DNA of 64,000 bases from NCBI GenBank assembly GCA_963930655.1, contig OZ005607.1:18054374-18118373 (forward strand), written 5' to 3'. Of the stretch, positions 11,764 through 24,000 are shown piece after piece. This DNA comes from Myrica gale (taxonomy: Eukaryota; Streptophyta; Magnoliopsida; Fagales; Myricaceae). Each line of letters starts with the position of its first letter. The first letter of the stretch is position 1. Position numbers and translations under genes: made by a program. Below the pieces are notes generated by a model. It worked only from the letters and a program-made list of their open reading frames with translations. It did no database searches and had not been told where the DNA came from.

Positions 11764-12272
11764 TGTAACAAACCGAAATTGTAATATTGGAATTGCTGTT
11801 AAAATTCTACTTCACTTGATAGATTTAGCTGGATTCGAGGTAGCTAGCCTCCAATTATCTCAAACGAGAAAATACAACGCAATACAAGTTTGTTCAATGG
11901 AAATCAAAATGCTAGCCAAACATATTTAACTCTGGTGACCAGACAGGGCTGAATCTGAAGACATGGGCTTACATAGGCCCAGCCCATTACCTAACAAAGC
12001 CATAACATAACTGGACTAATACGGAAGCCCAACCCGTGAGTCATCTAGCCCATGGATCTACAGAAGCCCAATCTCTTGTAAGACCAAGCCCAGCAAATTA
12101 CATGTAAACCCAAGCCCAGCCGACAACCCGTGAAGTTAAACTTCGTAGCTTCGTGAATAATCCCGAAAGTTCCCAAGACGCCACCTTTGACTCCTCCTTT
12201 TCAAAGCTTCAAACTTTACCCTTCTCCCTTCTGCAACCTTCCTCTTCACCTCCTCTGACTCCGTGTGTAACA
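11764..12272 (-). repeat. 3' LTR of the chromovirus
   Basis: This 509-bp copy is bounded on the + strand by TGTAACAAACC and GTGTGTAACA, so it starts TGTTACA and ends TGTTACA in element direction. It matches 17074-17591 along its whole length. Confidence 0.95.
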
Positions 12273-12285
12273 ATACCCCTCCCTT
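12273..12285 (-). other. Polypurine tract of the chromovirus
   Basis: On the - strand this reads AAGGGAGGGGTAT directly before the 3' LTR. It is the usual primer for plus-strand DNA synthesis. Confidence 0.85.
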
Positions 12286-13483
12286 AGAACACCTTGCCCA
12301 CAAGGTGAGGAAACTCGTCGGAAAGACGCTGGAGGTGCTCCCAGGTAGCGTCATCTGGGGTCTGTCCTTGCCAATGGACCAGCACCTCGGTGATGGCCTT
12401 GTTGCCCAAGCGCACCATCCTCCGATCCAGGACATGGAGTGGCTCAGGTCGAATAGATCTGGAAGATTCGACTGAAGGCAGTGTCAGAAGTGGATGTACC
12501 TGACGTCCCACATGTTTCTTGAGTTGGGAGACATGAAACACCGGGTGGATTTATGATCTCTGGGGTAGATCTAGGCGATAGGCCACCTTTCCGATGTGAT
12601 TGAGGATGGCAAACAGACCATAGAAGCGAGGAGATAGCTTCATGTTGTGGCGTTGGCGAATGGAGAGTTGGCGGTACGGCTGGAGCCGAAGGTAAACCAA
12701 ATCCCCATCTTGAAATTCTCTTTTAGATCTCTTATTATCCGCATATTTCTTCATCCTGTTCTGTGCTTTCTGGAGGTTCTGACGAAGGAGATGCCAGAGC
12801 TGATCTCGGTTACGAAGCTCGGTATCTACAGCAACCACGATAGTAGTTCCAGCTTCATAGGTTGGTAACCTAGGAGGTGAGTAACCATATACCGCTTCAA
12901 AGGGAGATAATTTTGTAGATAAATGCTGATTAGTATTATAACTCCATTCGGCTAGATGTAGAAATTGCATCCATTCCTTGGGTCTGTCACCTATCACACA
13001 CCGTAGATAACATTCGATAACTTTATTAATTGCTTCTGTTTGCCCATCTATTTGGGGATGATAGGCAGTGCTGTAGTTGAGTTGTGTACCCTGCATGTGA
13101 AACAATTCTCTCCAAAAGTTACTTGTGAATACCGGGTCTCTGTCTGATACAATAGTCTGAGGTAGACCATGTAATTTAAACACAGTCTGAAGGAAGACCA
13201 AGGCTACTGTCTTAGCTGTATATGGGTGGGTAAGAGCCATAAAATGACCATATTTTGTGAACCTGTCCACTACAACGAAAATGACAGTATGACTTTTAGA
13301 GGGGGGTAGGCCATCAATGAAGTCCATTGAAATGTCTTGCCAGGACATGGCAGGGATGGGTAAAGGCTGTAGTAACCCTGCTGGTAATACTGTTTCATGC
13401 TTGTTTTGTTGGCATATTCTGCAATGATGAATGTAGTGCCTAACTTCTCTCTTCAACCCCTTCCAATAAAATTCCCTCTTCAA
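12284..13483 (-). pseudogene. Chromovirus integrase and chromodomain (stop between them)
   Basis: The integrase segment 13483-12551 has the zinc-finger cysteines (HHCRICQQNK) and a catalytic D,D-35-E set: D54 in SMDFIDGLP, D114 in VSDRDPVF and E150 in DGQTEAINK, by residue number within this piece. A TAA at 12548-12550 interrupts the frame. The same frame continues as IHPVFHVSQLKKHVG and a chromodomain (PEPLHVLDRRMVRLGN, then VHWQGQTPDDATWEHL) up to 12284. Chromodomains of chromoviruses direct insertion to particular chromatin. The upstream border is a TAG at 13484-13486, so the piece is cut off from RNase H. Confidence 0.9.
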
Positions 13484-13484
13484 C

Positions 13485-14180
13485 CTCTAATAGGTTTTTT
13501 CATAACCAGCATGCCCTCCAATAGGACTATCATGCATCAGCTGCAAAAAATTTTCCTTGAGGGGTGGGCTGTCACCTATAATGATTCTCCCTTTGTAGGT
13601 GAGTACCCCATTAGACAAGGTATATTTGAATGGATCAAGTTTCCCTTCCTCTAGCTGGGTCAATAGGTCTTGAAGGTGACTATCTTGTGCATAGCTCAGT
13701 TTCAGATCTTCGAGCCATGTAGCTATGGGAAATGAGATAGCTTTAAATTCTCCCAACTGTTCTGGAGTCTCAAACTTTCTGGATAGAGCATCAGCAACTC
13801 TATTCTCTCGGCCTTGTTTGTATTCCACCAAGCTCTAATAGGTTTTTTCATAACCAGCATGCCCTCCAATAGGACTATCATGCATCAGCTGCAAAATTTT
13901 TTCCTTGAGGGGTGGGCTGTCACCTATAATGATTCTCCCTTTGTAGGTGAGTACCCCATTAGACAAGGTATATTTGAATGGATCAAGTTTCCCTTCCTCT
14001 AGCTGGGTCAATAGGTCTTGAAGGTGACTATCTTGTGCATAGATCAGTTTCAGATCTTCGAGCCATGTAGCTATGGGAAATGAGATAGCTTTAAATTCTC
14101 CCAACTGTTCTGGAGTCTCAAACTTTCTGGATAGAGCATCAGCAACTCTATTCTCTCGGCATTGTTTGTATTCCACCAAG
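13485..14180 (-). repeat. 348-bp in-frame tandem duplication in pol
   Basis: 13485-13832 and 13833-14180 are two near-identical units of exactly 348 bp (116 codons). Each covers the end of RNase H (VEYKQ.RENRVADALSRK) and the start of the integrase zinc-binding domain (LMHDSPIGGHAGYEKTY). Differences are few, for example GCCTTG/GCATTG and CTCAG/ATCAG. Both units end in the same TAG after KTY. Confidence 0.95.
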
Positions 14181-14416
14181 AAATCATACCCAAGGAGCTT
14201 GGTGACCCACTTTTGCTGAAGTGGAGTACCCACCTTTTGTTCTAACAAATGCTTGAGACTTTGCTGGTCAGTTTTGACCTTAAAAGTCTGACCCAATAAG
14301 TAGGGTCGCCATTTCTTAATAGCACTAACCAAAGCCAATAACTCTCTCTCATAAGTAGACATAGCCAGCATTCTCCCCTTCAATGCTTGACTAAAATATG
14401 CCAAGGGTTGCCCTTC
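13835..14416 (-). pseudogene. Chromovirus RNase H region
   Basis: After the TAA at 14414-14416 the frame continues [14 protein letters not shown] and STYERELLALVSAIKKWRPY, then DQQSLKHLLEQK, all typical of Ty3/gypsy RNase H. The piece then runs through the upstream copy of the tandem duplication to a TAG at 13832-13834. The TAA most likely replaces a Gln codon, because the family usually reads LMQEG here (established knowledge). Confidence 0.88.
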
Positions 14417-15736
14417 TTACATCAACACTACTCCAATACCTACCCCGGAGGCATCACATTCAATAATGAAGGTCTTAGTAAAATCTGGGAGTGCTAATAC
14501 AGGTGGATTAGTCACTGCCTTCTTAAGTTTCTGAAAGGCCTCAGTAGCTGCCTCAGTCCAATTAAACCCATTTTTCTTCAATAGCTGTGTCAAGGGTGCT
14601 GCAATGGACCCGTATCCCCTGATAAACTTCTGGTAGTACCCTGTCAAGCCCAAGAACCCTCTCAAGGCCTTGATATTCTTCGGAAGTGGCCAATTTATCA
14701 TGGATTGCAGCTTCTTGGGGTCTGCCCGTACAACTTGATCCGAAATTAGATGCCCTAAATACTCTATTTCCTTGCATGCAAAATGACACTTCGATCTTTT
14801 GGCAAATAGACTATACTGTTGCAGTAGGCTTAGAGTGATTTCCAGATGCTTTAGGTGTTCCTCCTCTCCTTTACTGTACACCAAAATGTCATCAAAAAAC
14901 ACTAAAATGAACTTTCGAAGATAGGGTCGAAATACCTCATTCATTAGTGCTTGGAACGTAGAGGGAGCATTAGTAAGCCCAAAAGGCATTACTAGAAACT
15001 CATAATGGCCCTCATGCGTTCGGAATGCCGTTTTAGGTATGTCTTCAGCCTTAACACGAATCTGGTGGTAACCAGATCGTAAATCGAGCTTTGAGAACAC
15101 CCTTGCACCATTCAGCTCATCCAAGAGCTCATCAATCACGGGAATAGGAAATTTGTCCTTGATCGTAGCTTGGTTTAATGCCCGATAGTCCACACACATC
15201 CTCCAACTACCATCAACCTTACGCACTAGTAGTACCGGGGATGAAAAAGGGCTTTGTGAGGGTCTCACCACCCCTGTTTGTAAAAGCTCCTTAACAATCC
15301 TTTCAATCTCTTCCTTTTGGAAATATGCGTAACGATATGGTCGTACGCTTACAGGTTGAGCACCTTCTTTGAGTATAATAGCATGGTCATGAGTCCGCTG
15401 TGGAGGTAATCCATTTGGCTTATCAAACACCCCTGAAAACCTGGTCAGAAGTTCAGTCATTGCCCCTTTCTCTACACTATCCATAGCCTGCCCATTATCA
15501 CCTTCAATCAATTAGATGATCAGTCCACGTTGTTCCCCTTTCTGCATTCTGAATTGCAAAGAATCATGCACCAAATGAGTGGAAATCAGTCCCTTCAATA
15601 AAACTTGCTGCTCATGATGACTGAATCTCATGGTTAATTCATTAAAATTCCACAAAATGGAACCAAGAGCACTCAACCATTGAACCCCCAGAACAACATC
15701 ACATCCACCTAGAATTAATACATGTGCATCAATCAC
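14417..15736 (-). pseudogene. Chromovirus protease tail and reverse transcriptase
   Basis: The 15736-15512 part reads IDAHVLILGGCDVVLGVQWL, the conserved end of the gypsy protease fold. It stops at TAA 15512-15514. The same frame resumes and holds reverse transcriptase: [20 protein letters not shown], the substrate loop [26 protein letters not shown] and the catalytic FFDD box at residues 205-208 of the 364-codon segment, followed by [17 protein letters not shown]. It would copy retrotransposon RNA into DNA, but it is interrupted at both ends. Confidence 0.92.
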
Positions 15737-17046
15737 AAACTCATGGCCTTGTAACTTGAGTTTGACATTTTTGCATTGCCCTTCACTTCTAATTTTCTCC
15801 TCATTGCTACCGTAACTACCAACCTTTGACTTACATTCTCCTTCAGTGGAGCTGCTTTCAAAATTCTAGGATCAAGGAAGTTATGTGTGCTGCCACTATC
15901 TATTAAAACCACACACTCCAAATTGTTGATCTTCCCCTTCAGCCTCATCGTTTTGGGAGCACATGCTCCTGAAATGGCATGCAATGATATTTTGAGCTCC
16001 TCATCAGCAACCTCAAGTTGAGTCTCACCCTTCAACTGTTCTTCGGTTTCCCCTTCCCCTTCACTAAGGTTTCCCAAATCTTCCTGACCTTCCATTACGA
16101 ATAATTTGAGACTGTTGCACTTGTACTGTGGATTCCACTTAGAATCGCAATAGTAACATAACCCCTTATCTCTTCTCTCTCTCATCTGTTGTGGGGAAAT
16201 CTTTTGCACCTGCATCTTAGGCTTAACTCCCATTCCCCCAGCAGGAGGACTGCTATTGGTATGCTGAAATCCAGCTGTCATAGCTGGTCTATTACTCCTC
16301 CTACTCACCAATAGGTTCTCTTCTTGCATTCTTGCTAGCCCATAAGCTGCATGTATGTTGGGTGGATTTAACATCCTCACCATTAGTCTAATTTCATCCT
16401 TTAACCCACTCAAGAAACAGCTTAATTTGTACTTCTCATCTAACCCTGAAAGTCTGTTGGCTAGAGCTTCAAACTGACTTTTGTACTCCTCTACAGTAGA
16501 AGTTTGTCTCAGTTTCATCATACTTTCCATAGGATCGTCATAAGTGTGGGTTCCAAATCTCATTAGCATAGCCTTGGTAAAGGCCTCCCAGCTAGTTATA
16601 GAACCAGATTGTTCCATCTCCTGAAACCAAATTAACGCCCTGCCCTCCATATGAAAGGAAGCAATCAAAATACGATGAGTAGGTTGTGTTTGATTAAATG
16701 CAAAGAACTGGTTGGCCCAATAGATCCATCCCGTGGGATCTTCGCCTTGAAATTTAGGGAAATCTAGCCTTACCAATTTCAGATAAATGCCTCCAGAATC
16801 TGAACTGTTTTGAGGACCACGAGATGCAGGATTTGATGTTTGTCCTACCTCCATGGACTTGTTGAGCACCACTGATTGCAGCCCAGCGGTAAGTGTCTCC
16901 AGTTGTTTGGTTATATTTTCCAAAATGACTTGCTGATTCTCCTGCATTTTCCTCAGACTCTCCTGACTTTGCTGTTGGAGCTCCTGCTGTCTCTTCATCT
17001 CCGCCAAGGACTCCATCGCCTGGTTCAATCTCTTTCTGTCAGTCAT
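15733..17046 (-). pseudogene. Chromovirus gag and start of protease, frameshifted
   Basis: The 437-codon ORF starts at an ATG 28 bp after the 5' LTR. An N-terminal Gln-rich coiled coil (residues 8-60) is followed by the retrotransposon gag domain (about 88-235, FPKFQGEDPTGWIYWANQFF) and a single zinc knuckle. The knuckle reads CYYCDSKWNPQYKC at 297-310, with Tyr308 where His is expected. The protease active-site triad DSG is at 383-385. Around 15803-15812 one base appears lost: beyond that point the alternative frame reads GQCKNVKLKLQGHEFVIDAH, which joins the downstream protease text. Gag would package the element RNA. The frameshift and the altered knuckle make this copy non-functional. Confidence 0.9.
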
Positions 17047-17058
17047 GGCTGGATCGTT

Positions 17059-17070
17059 CCTCTGATACCA
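17059..17070 (-). other. Primer binding site for initiator tRNA-Met
   Basis: On the - strand the bases after the 5' LTR and a three-base spacer read TGGTATCAGAGG. This matches the usual TGGTATCAGAGC complement of the initiator tRNA-Met 3' end in 11 of 12 positions. Confidence 0.88.
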
Positions 17071-17073
17071 AGT

Positions 17074-17591
17074 TGTAACAAACCGAAATTGTAATATTGG
17101 AATTGCTGTTAAAATTCTACTTCACTTGATAGATTTAGCTGGATTCGAGGTAGCTAGCCTCCAATTCTCTCAAACGAGAAAACACAACGTAATACAAGTT
17201 TGTTCAATGGAAATCAAAATGCTAGCCAAGCAGATTTAACCCTGGTGACCAGACAGGGCTGAATCTGAAGACATGAGCTTACATGGGCTTACATAGGCCC
17301 AGCCCATTACCTAACAAAGCCATAACATAACTGGACTAATACGAAAGCCCAACCCGTGAGTCATCTAGCCCATGGATCTACAGAAGCCCAATCCCTTGTA
17401 AGACCAAGCCCAGCAAATTACATGTAAACCCAAGCCCATCCGACAACCCGTGAAGTTAAACTTCGTAGCTTCGTGAATAATCCCGAAAGTTCCCAAGACG
17501 CCACCTTTGACTCCTCCTTTGCAAAGCTTCAAACTTTCCCTTCTCCCTTCTGCAACCTTCCTGTTCACCTCCTCCGACTCCGTGTGTAACA
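17074..17591 (-). repeat. 5' LTR of the chromovirus
   Basis: This 518-bp copy has the same ends as the 3' LTR. Compared with it, this copy has an extra 10-bp GAGCTTACAT-type duplication near 17275 and about a dozen substitutions. Confidence 0.95.
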
Positions 17592-18074
17592 CTTCGGAAG
17601 TATCGAAAAATTCTAAGGTTAGTAGGTATTGAACGAGACATTAATGAAAACATTTGACCAATCTTAATCACTGGACAAATAATGGATTAACATAATCTTG
17701 TATCGCTGTCTAGTGGATAATGTGGCACAATCTTAATCGTTGTTTCATTATTTTCACTCGGGATTCAAAGATGAAAGCCGACATAATTGTAGTCAACCCA
17801 AGAACTTTTAAAAATTCTAAAAAAGTGAGCCTTGTCCTTGAGAATCTTGCTCATTAGTATAATCATCCCCTGACGACTAAGAGGAAAAGAACAAACGTAG
17901 TTACGTAAGAGCAAATAAAAGCAAAGTTCAATGGATAGTGACATTTCTGTTTTCCATTCGTAGTGACATCACTGTGTAGAAAAGTAGAATGTTGAGTGCA
18001 AACTTTGCTCCAGCCTTTTTAAGGTAAATGAGTTCGGCGGGGCCGCGGGAGTTATCGCCTTCTGTCGAAAAGAT
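17592..18074. promoter_or_regulatory. 5' flank of AAO, containing repeat copy B
   Basis: 17592-17701 is the second part of repeat copy B (see 10572-10701). The rest up to the AAO start codon must hold promoter and 5' UTR. I see no convincing TATA box close to the gene, so the transcription start is not assigned. The chromovirus sits about 480 bp upstream of the start codon. Confidence 0.5.
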
Positions 18075-21000
18075 ATGGCGGCGGAGAGAGAAGCGGGAAA
18101 TAATCTGGTTTTTGCGGTTAATGGAGAGAGGTTTGAGCTCTCCAGCGTTGACCCTTCAACTACTTTGCTTGAGTTCCTGCGTTCCCAGACTCGCTTCAAG
18201 AGTGTAAAGCTCGGCTGTGGTGAAGGTTGGTTTCTCTCTCAGGGTGTTTCTGAGTATTGGTCTGTTATTTTCTGTTGTAGAATCAGAATTTGCGATGGAT
18301 GTTGAGTTTCAATCTGGGTTTCTTTTCCTTGAATGGGTAGTTAAGTTCTCTCTCTTATTGCGATGCTGTGACGTAAACTAGACTGGATGGGATTGGCTCT
18401 CTTTGGAGTAAAAGCTTCACTCTTTGTTATGCACTCTTAGTGGGTAGTTTAGTTTGAATAATCGGCTGTTAAGACCTTTGAGGACGCAGGTTTTGTTTTG
18501 CCAGTCGTTGTGAAGACGTCTATGAGAAAGTGATTTAGAATCTCGGTGATGAAATTGAGAATTTAACAACTGTCTGGATTTGTTTTCTTTTTTCTTCTCT
18601 GCAAAAATTAAGTACGAGAAAGCTGTATTTCAAATTCTCTCTCATCGCTTGTTTCTGGCAACCAATCAAGACTCTCTCTGTTATGCTTGTGATTTTGAAG
18701 AATTTGTTTTGTCTAGCTCTTCGATTATCTTACTAAGCCTGGAAATGGATTTGTCTAACTTATGAATGATCTCCACATCATTGAAATGATTTCCTAAGGT
18801 GGGCTATAATTCATTGCTGCAGGTGGTTGTGGAGCTTGTGTTGTTCTTTTGTCAAAGTATGATCCTGTGCTTGACCTGGTTGAGGATTTTACGGCAAGTT
18901 CATGTCTCACTCTACTTTGCAGTATAAATGGATGTTCTGTTACAACAACTGAAGGCCTTGGAAATAGCAAAGATGGGTTCCATCCAATTCATCAAAGGTT
19001 CGCTGGTTTCCATGCTTCTCAGTGTGGGTTTTGTACTCCTGGAATGTGTGTTTCGCTCTATGGAGCTTTGGTCAATGCTGAAAAGACCAATCGACCAGAG
19101 CCCTCTCCTGGATTCTCCAAGCTGACAGCTTCTGAGGCTGAAAAGGCTATTTCAGGAAACCTCTGCCGCTGTACTGGGTATAGACCGATAGCTGATGCCT
19201 GCAAGAGTTTTGCAGCTGATGTTGATATAGAGGACTTGGGGTTGAATACTTTTTGGAGACAGGGAGAGAGCAAGGAAGTCAAAACACGTAAACTACCAGT
19301 CTATAACCCTCATAGAGACATCAGTACATTTCCAGAGTTCTTGAAGAAGGAAATACGGTCTTCATTGGTGTTGGATTCTAAAAGATTTTGTTGGTACAAT
19401 CCTGTTAGTGTCGTGGAACTGCAGAGCTTATTGGAATCCATTCAGGCCTATAAAGAAAGCTCGATTAAATTAGTTGCTGGTAACACGGGAAGGGGTTATT
19501 ACAAGGAAGTGGAACACATTGACAGATACATTGATCTAAGGTATATTCCTGAGCTCTCATCCATTAGAAAAGATCCTACGGGGATTGAGATTGGAGCAAC
19601 CGTGACAATCTCTAAAGCTATTGAAGCTCTAAAGAAAGAAAACAAAGATGAATTTCACTCAAAGAGTGAGATGGTGCTTAAAAAGATTGCTGACCATATG
19701 GAGAAAATTGCTTCAGGATTCATCCGGAACACAGCTAGTGTTGGGGGAAATTTGGTAATGGCACAGAGAAAACATTTTCCTTCAGATCTTGCTACCATAC
19801 TTCTTGCTGTGGGTTCAATGGTAGAGATACTGAGTGGTACCAGACATGAAAAGATAATGTTAGAGGAGTTCCTTGAAAGGCCTCCGTTGGATTCCAAAAC
19901 TGTGCTTCTGAATGTTAGAATCCCAGTTTGGGAATCAATTAAAAGTATTTCATCTGAAACTGACACCCTATTGCTTTTTGAAACCTACCGAGCTGCACCA
20001 CGACCTCTTGGAAATGCGTTGCCCTATTTAAATGCTGCTTTCTTGGCTGAAGTCTCTCCATGTAAAACTTCTGATAGGATCACGGTCAATAACTGTCAGC
20101 TGGCTTTTGGTGCTTATGGGACCAAACATGCACTCAGAGCAAGAAAGGCCGAGGAATTTTTAGCTGGAAAAAATTTAGTTGTTGGTGTTCTATATGAAGC
20201 TCTCAGATTACTGAGAGCCACTATTGTTCCTGAAGAAGGTGCTTCCTCTCCTGCGTATAGGTCAAGCTTGGCCATCGGTTTTCTTTTCAATTTCTTTAGT
20301 TCCTTACTTGACAATAGTGGTGGAATTTCTAATGGTTTGATGGATGGACATACAAATGATTTGTTAGTCAAAGCTTCAGAAATAGACCAGAATTTTTTCC
20401 AGCTTGATCATTATAAGGTCCCGACTTTTCTATCCCCTGCTAAGCAGGTGATTGGATCAAGCACAGAATATCATCCGGTGGGTGAGCCAATTACAAAATC
20501 TGGAGCTGCCATCCAAGCTTCTGGTTCGTTATACTGCACATGATTATATGTGTTATGTGAACATTGTTTTCTGGTTTATTATTACTCTTGTTTTCACTCA
20601 TTAATGTTCTATTATGTAGTCTATTAGCGGCATCCTCCTGCCTTTGCTGACCTCATGTTTCTTGTTTGAAACTTGACACATCATGTTCAAGACCCAAATA
20701 AATGGGCAATTCAACTTTCTAACTGACAAGGTTTTTTAAATTTACCTTGTCCCCATCTTTTTGCTCAAGTTTGACTTTTGTTAAAACCATCTCTCTTTCT
20801 CTTTTTATTTTTCTGGGAAGTTACTGCAAGCAAGCATGTTCATGAACTACCTGCTGGTGTTACATAGGTTTCTGCTTCATTATGGTTTAGTGTGACGATA
20901 TATTCTTTTGTACTTTGTGTTGATGTTCAGCACTGATTAGATTGATAAAACTCTTTTATTTTTCTTTTGCTTGTTGTTCTATCCCTTCATTTGCGTTGCA

Positions 21001-24000
21001 ACCCCCGAAATCAAATAGATATCTTACTCATACTGATCTGTTGTGTAGGTGAGGCTGTCTATGTGGATGACATTCCTTCACCAGCAAATTGCCTATATGG
21101 AGCATTCATTTATAGCACAAAGCCTTTGGCATGGGTAAACGGTATAAAATTCAAAACAAACCCATATCCAGATGGAGTGGCTGCAGTTATTACTTTCGAG
21201 GATATCCCTGAAGGTGGAGAGAATATAGGATCAAAGCTTATGTTTGATGCCGAACCTTTATTTGCTGAGAAGCTTACTGAGTGTGCTGGTCAGACTCTTG
21301 CCTTGGTGGTAATTCCTTTAGTCTTGTCCAGGGATATGTGACCTTCGTTGTGACTTTAAATGGAGATGACATTACAAACAAGTTTACTTCCTCTTTTTGG
21401 TTTCTGCACCATCTAAATACATAAATCATTTTGTAGGTTGCAGATACACAGAGGCATGCGGATACAGCTAGAGACCTTGCTGTGGTTGATTACAACATGG
21501 AAAATCTAGAACCACCTATTCTCTCTGTAGAAGAGGCTGTTCAGAGATCTAGCCTTTTTGAGGTTCCTCCTATACTTTACCCAAAACAGGTTGGTGATAT
21601 ATCAAAAGGAATGGCTGAAGCAGATCAGAAGATTCTTTCTGCAGAGGTACTTGTCATCTATACGCTATTGTTTCTCTGCTTTTCTCCCCAGTGCCCAAGT
21701 TTACCTACTTTAGACTTTGGATATTCGTCATTACTCTATGACATACGTAACATTCCTCTTTGAAAATAAGAAACAAAAAAGAAATCAATACTTTTTACAT
21801 GCTTACACTCCTTCAGCATCTCTTTACTCATTCATCAATTATGAAAATGCGTCCTTACTGTGAAATTTTTGATGAATGGGGACAATCAGATTAAACTTGG
21901 GTCACAATACTATTTCTATATGGAGACACAAACTGCCCTTGCTGTACCAGATGAAGACAACTGCATGGTGGTATATAGCTCAAGTCAGATGCCTGAGTTG
22001 ACACACAATGTGATCGCAAGATGTCTTGGTATTCCTGAACATAATGTCCGTGTTATTACAAGAAGAGTTGGGGGAGGTTTCGGTGGAAAGGCCTTAAAAG
22101 CCATGCCTGTGAGTACTCTTTCTACTTTTTGACAAAACTATATACTCATTATTGTAAATACGTATCAGAATTTTCTGTCCCGTGCTGGGTGGACAAGCTC
22201 TCTATTAATTTAGATGAAGAATCTCCTTTATTCACCAAGATGAAGCAACCGGGCACTCAATTCTGTTTTAGCCCTGATGGATCTTCTGGGATCCATATTA
22301 TAGAGTGCCTGATATGTGCTTGCATTGCAGTATGTTTAAACTGGAACCTTACAATTCATCTAAGATGGATGGGTCATTGGATGCAAACAAAATGTATGAG
22401 TCTTCCAAGTATGCCAGTTAGTAGATATGTATGAATCTTCTAAGTTGCATCTGCTTATTGTTTAAGTATTCGTTTCTGTTGTTCATGTTGATTCCTGTTG
22501 CGGTCCAATTCTGAAGTGAAAATTTGCAAGTGTCAGTTACAGGATTGTATGGCTGATCTTGAGTGTTGCAACCAATGAAAAATAGATGATTACATCAAAA
22601 TGTTCCCCAAATGTTTGTTGTGTTAACTCTTGATGAAAAGCATTAGAACTTGTTTAGACAAAAATTTGGTGTGTGATTTGCCTCGTGTAAAATGATCCAT
22701 TATTGCCCATGAACAACTCCACCGTGTGGAAGATGCATAAGTGGAATCACATGCCAATCATATAAGCAAATTAGAAACAAATCATCGAAGATGGTACCGA
22801 ATTTCTTTATGAAGCTAGTTTTATCTTATTTGTGCACCTAAATTCCAACCAGATCCATAAAAGGATACACCACAATTGGAGTACATGACAGGTCCCTTCT
22901 GAAAGGAGAAAACAAGTTGAAGAGGGGAGTTGCCAGTCCTTGATGCAATCAATTGGATTTGTGAGGGGACAGAGTAGTCATATATGTAAGGAAGCTTTTG
23001 GTTAGTCTAACATTCGGTCTGAACTGTTTTGTCCATTGTACCAAATCCTGCCTTGGAATATTAGCATCTGACTCTCTGTCTTCTCTCTCTCTATCCTAGG
23101 TTTTTGCTGATTTGGTTCTCTGTAATTTATTTTATGTAATTCAATATATTTTCTAATCCTTAAAGGTAATCCATTGTCAGAAGTACATAACATTGTGATG
23201 TTTAGGTTGCTACTGCATGCGCACTTGCTGCACACAAATTGCGCCTCCCCGTCAGGATGTATCTTGATCGCAAGACTGATATGATAATGGCCGGAGGAAG
23301 GCATCCGATGAAGATAACTTACAGTGTAGGATTCAAGTCTAGTGGGAAGATAACAGCATTACAACTTGACATATTAATTAATGCTGGGTGGTCTGCAGAT
23401 ATAAGTCCAATGATGCCCCATACCATTATGTCCGCACTTAAAAAGTATGATTGGGGTGCTTTATCTTTTGATATAAAGGTATGCAAGACAAACCATTCAA
23501 GTAAATCGGCAATGCGGGCACCTGGGGAAGTACAGGGATCATTTATTGCTGAAGCAGTAATTGAGCACGTAGCGTCTACCCTTTCGATGGAAGTGGATTC
23601 TGTCAGAAGCATAAATCTCCATACATACAACAGCATTAACATTTTCTATGAGGGTAGTGTAGATGAACCTCTTGAGTATACGTTGCCTTCAATATGGGAG
23701 AAGTTGGTCACATCTTCAGGCTTATCCTATAGGGCCGAATTGCTGAAAGAGTTTAATAGGGACAACAAATGGAGGAAAAGGGGCATATCTCGAATACCCA
23801 TTGTGTTTGAAGTGGTAATGAGAGCAACCCCAGGAAAAGTAAGCATTTTACATGATGGGACTATTGTTGTTGAAGTAGGTGGGATTGAGCTTGGTCAGGG
23901 GCTGTGGACGAAGGTGAAACAGATGGTTGCCTTTGTTCTCAGTTCAATTAAATGTGATGGCATCGGAGATCTCTTGGATAAAGTAAGGGTCATACAGGCT

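Larger units (their letters stand above)
11764..17591 (-). mobile_element. Ty3/gypsy chromovirus (Reina-like), full length but defective
   Basis: A 5828-bp LTR retrotransposon on the - strand, flanked by the perfect target duplication CTTCG (11759-11763 and 17592-17596). The order in its own direction is 5' LTR, tRNA primer site, gag, protease, reverse transcriptase, RNase H, integrase, chromodomain, purine tract, 3' LTR. Compact size, about 0.5-kb LTRs, a Met-initiator primer site and a C-terminal chromodomain point to a chromovirus of the Reina type (inference from family knowledge). The coding region has one frameshift and several in-frame stops, so it is not autonomous. The two LTRs differ by about 12 substitutions by eye over about 508 aligned bases, plus a 10-bp and a 1-bp indel. 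Confidence 0.95.
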
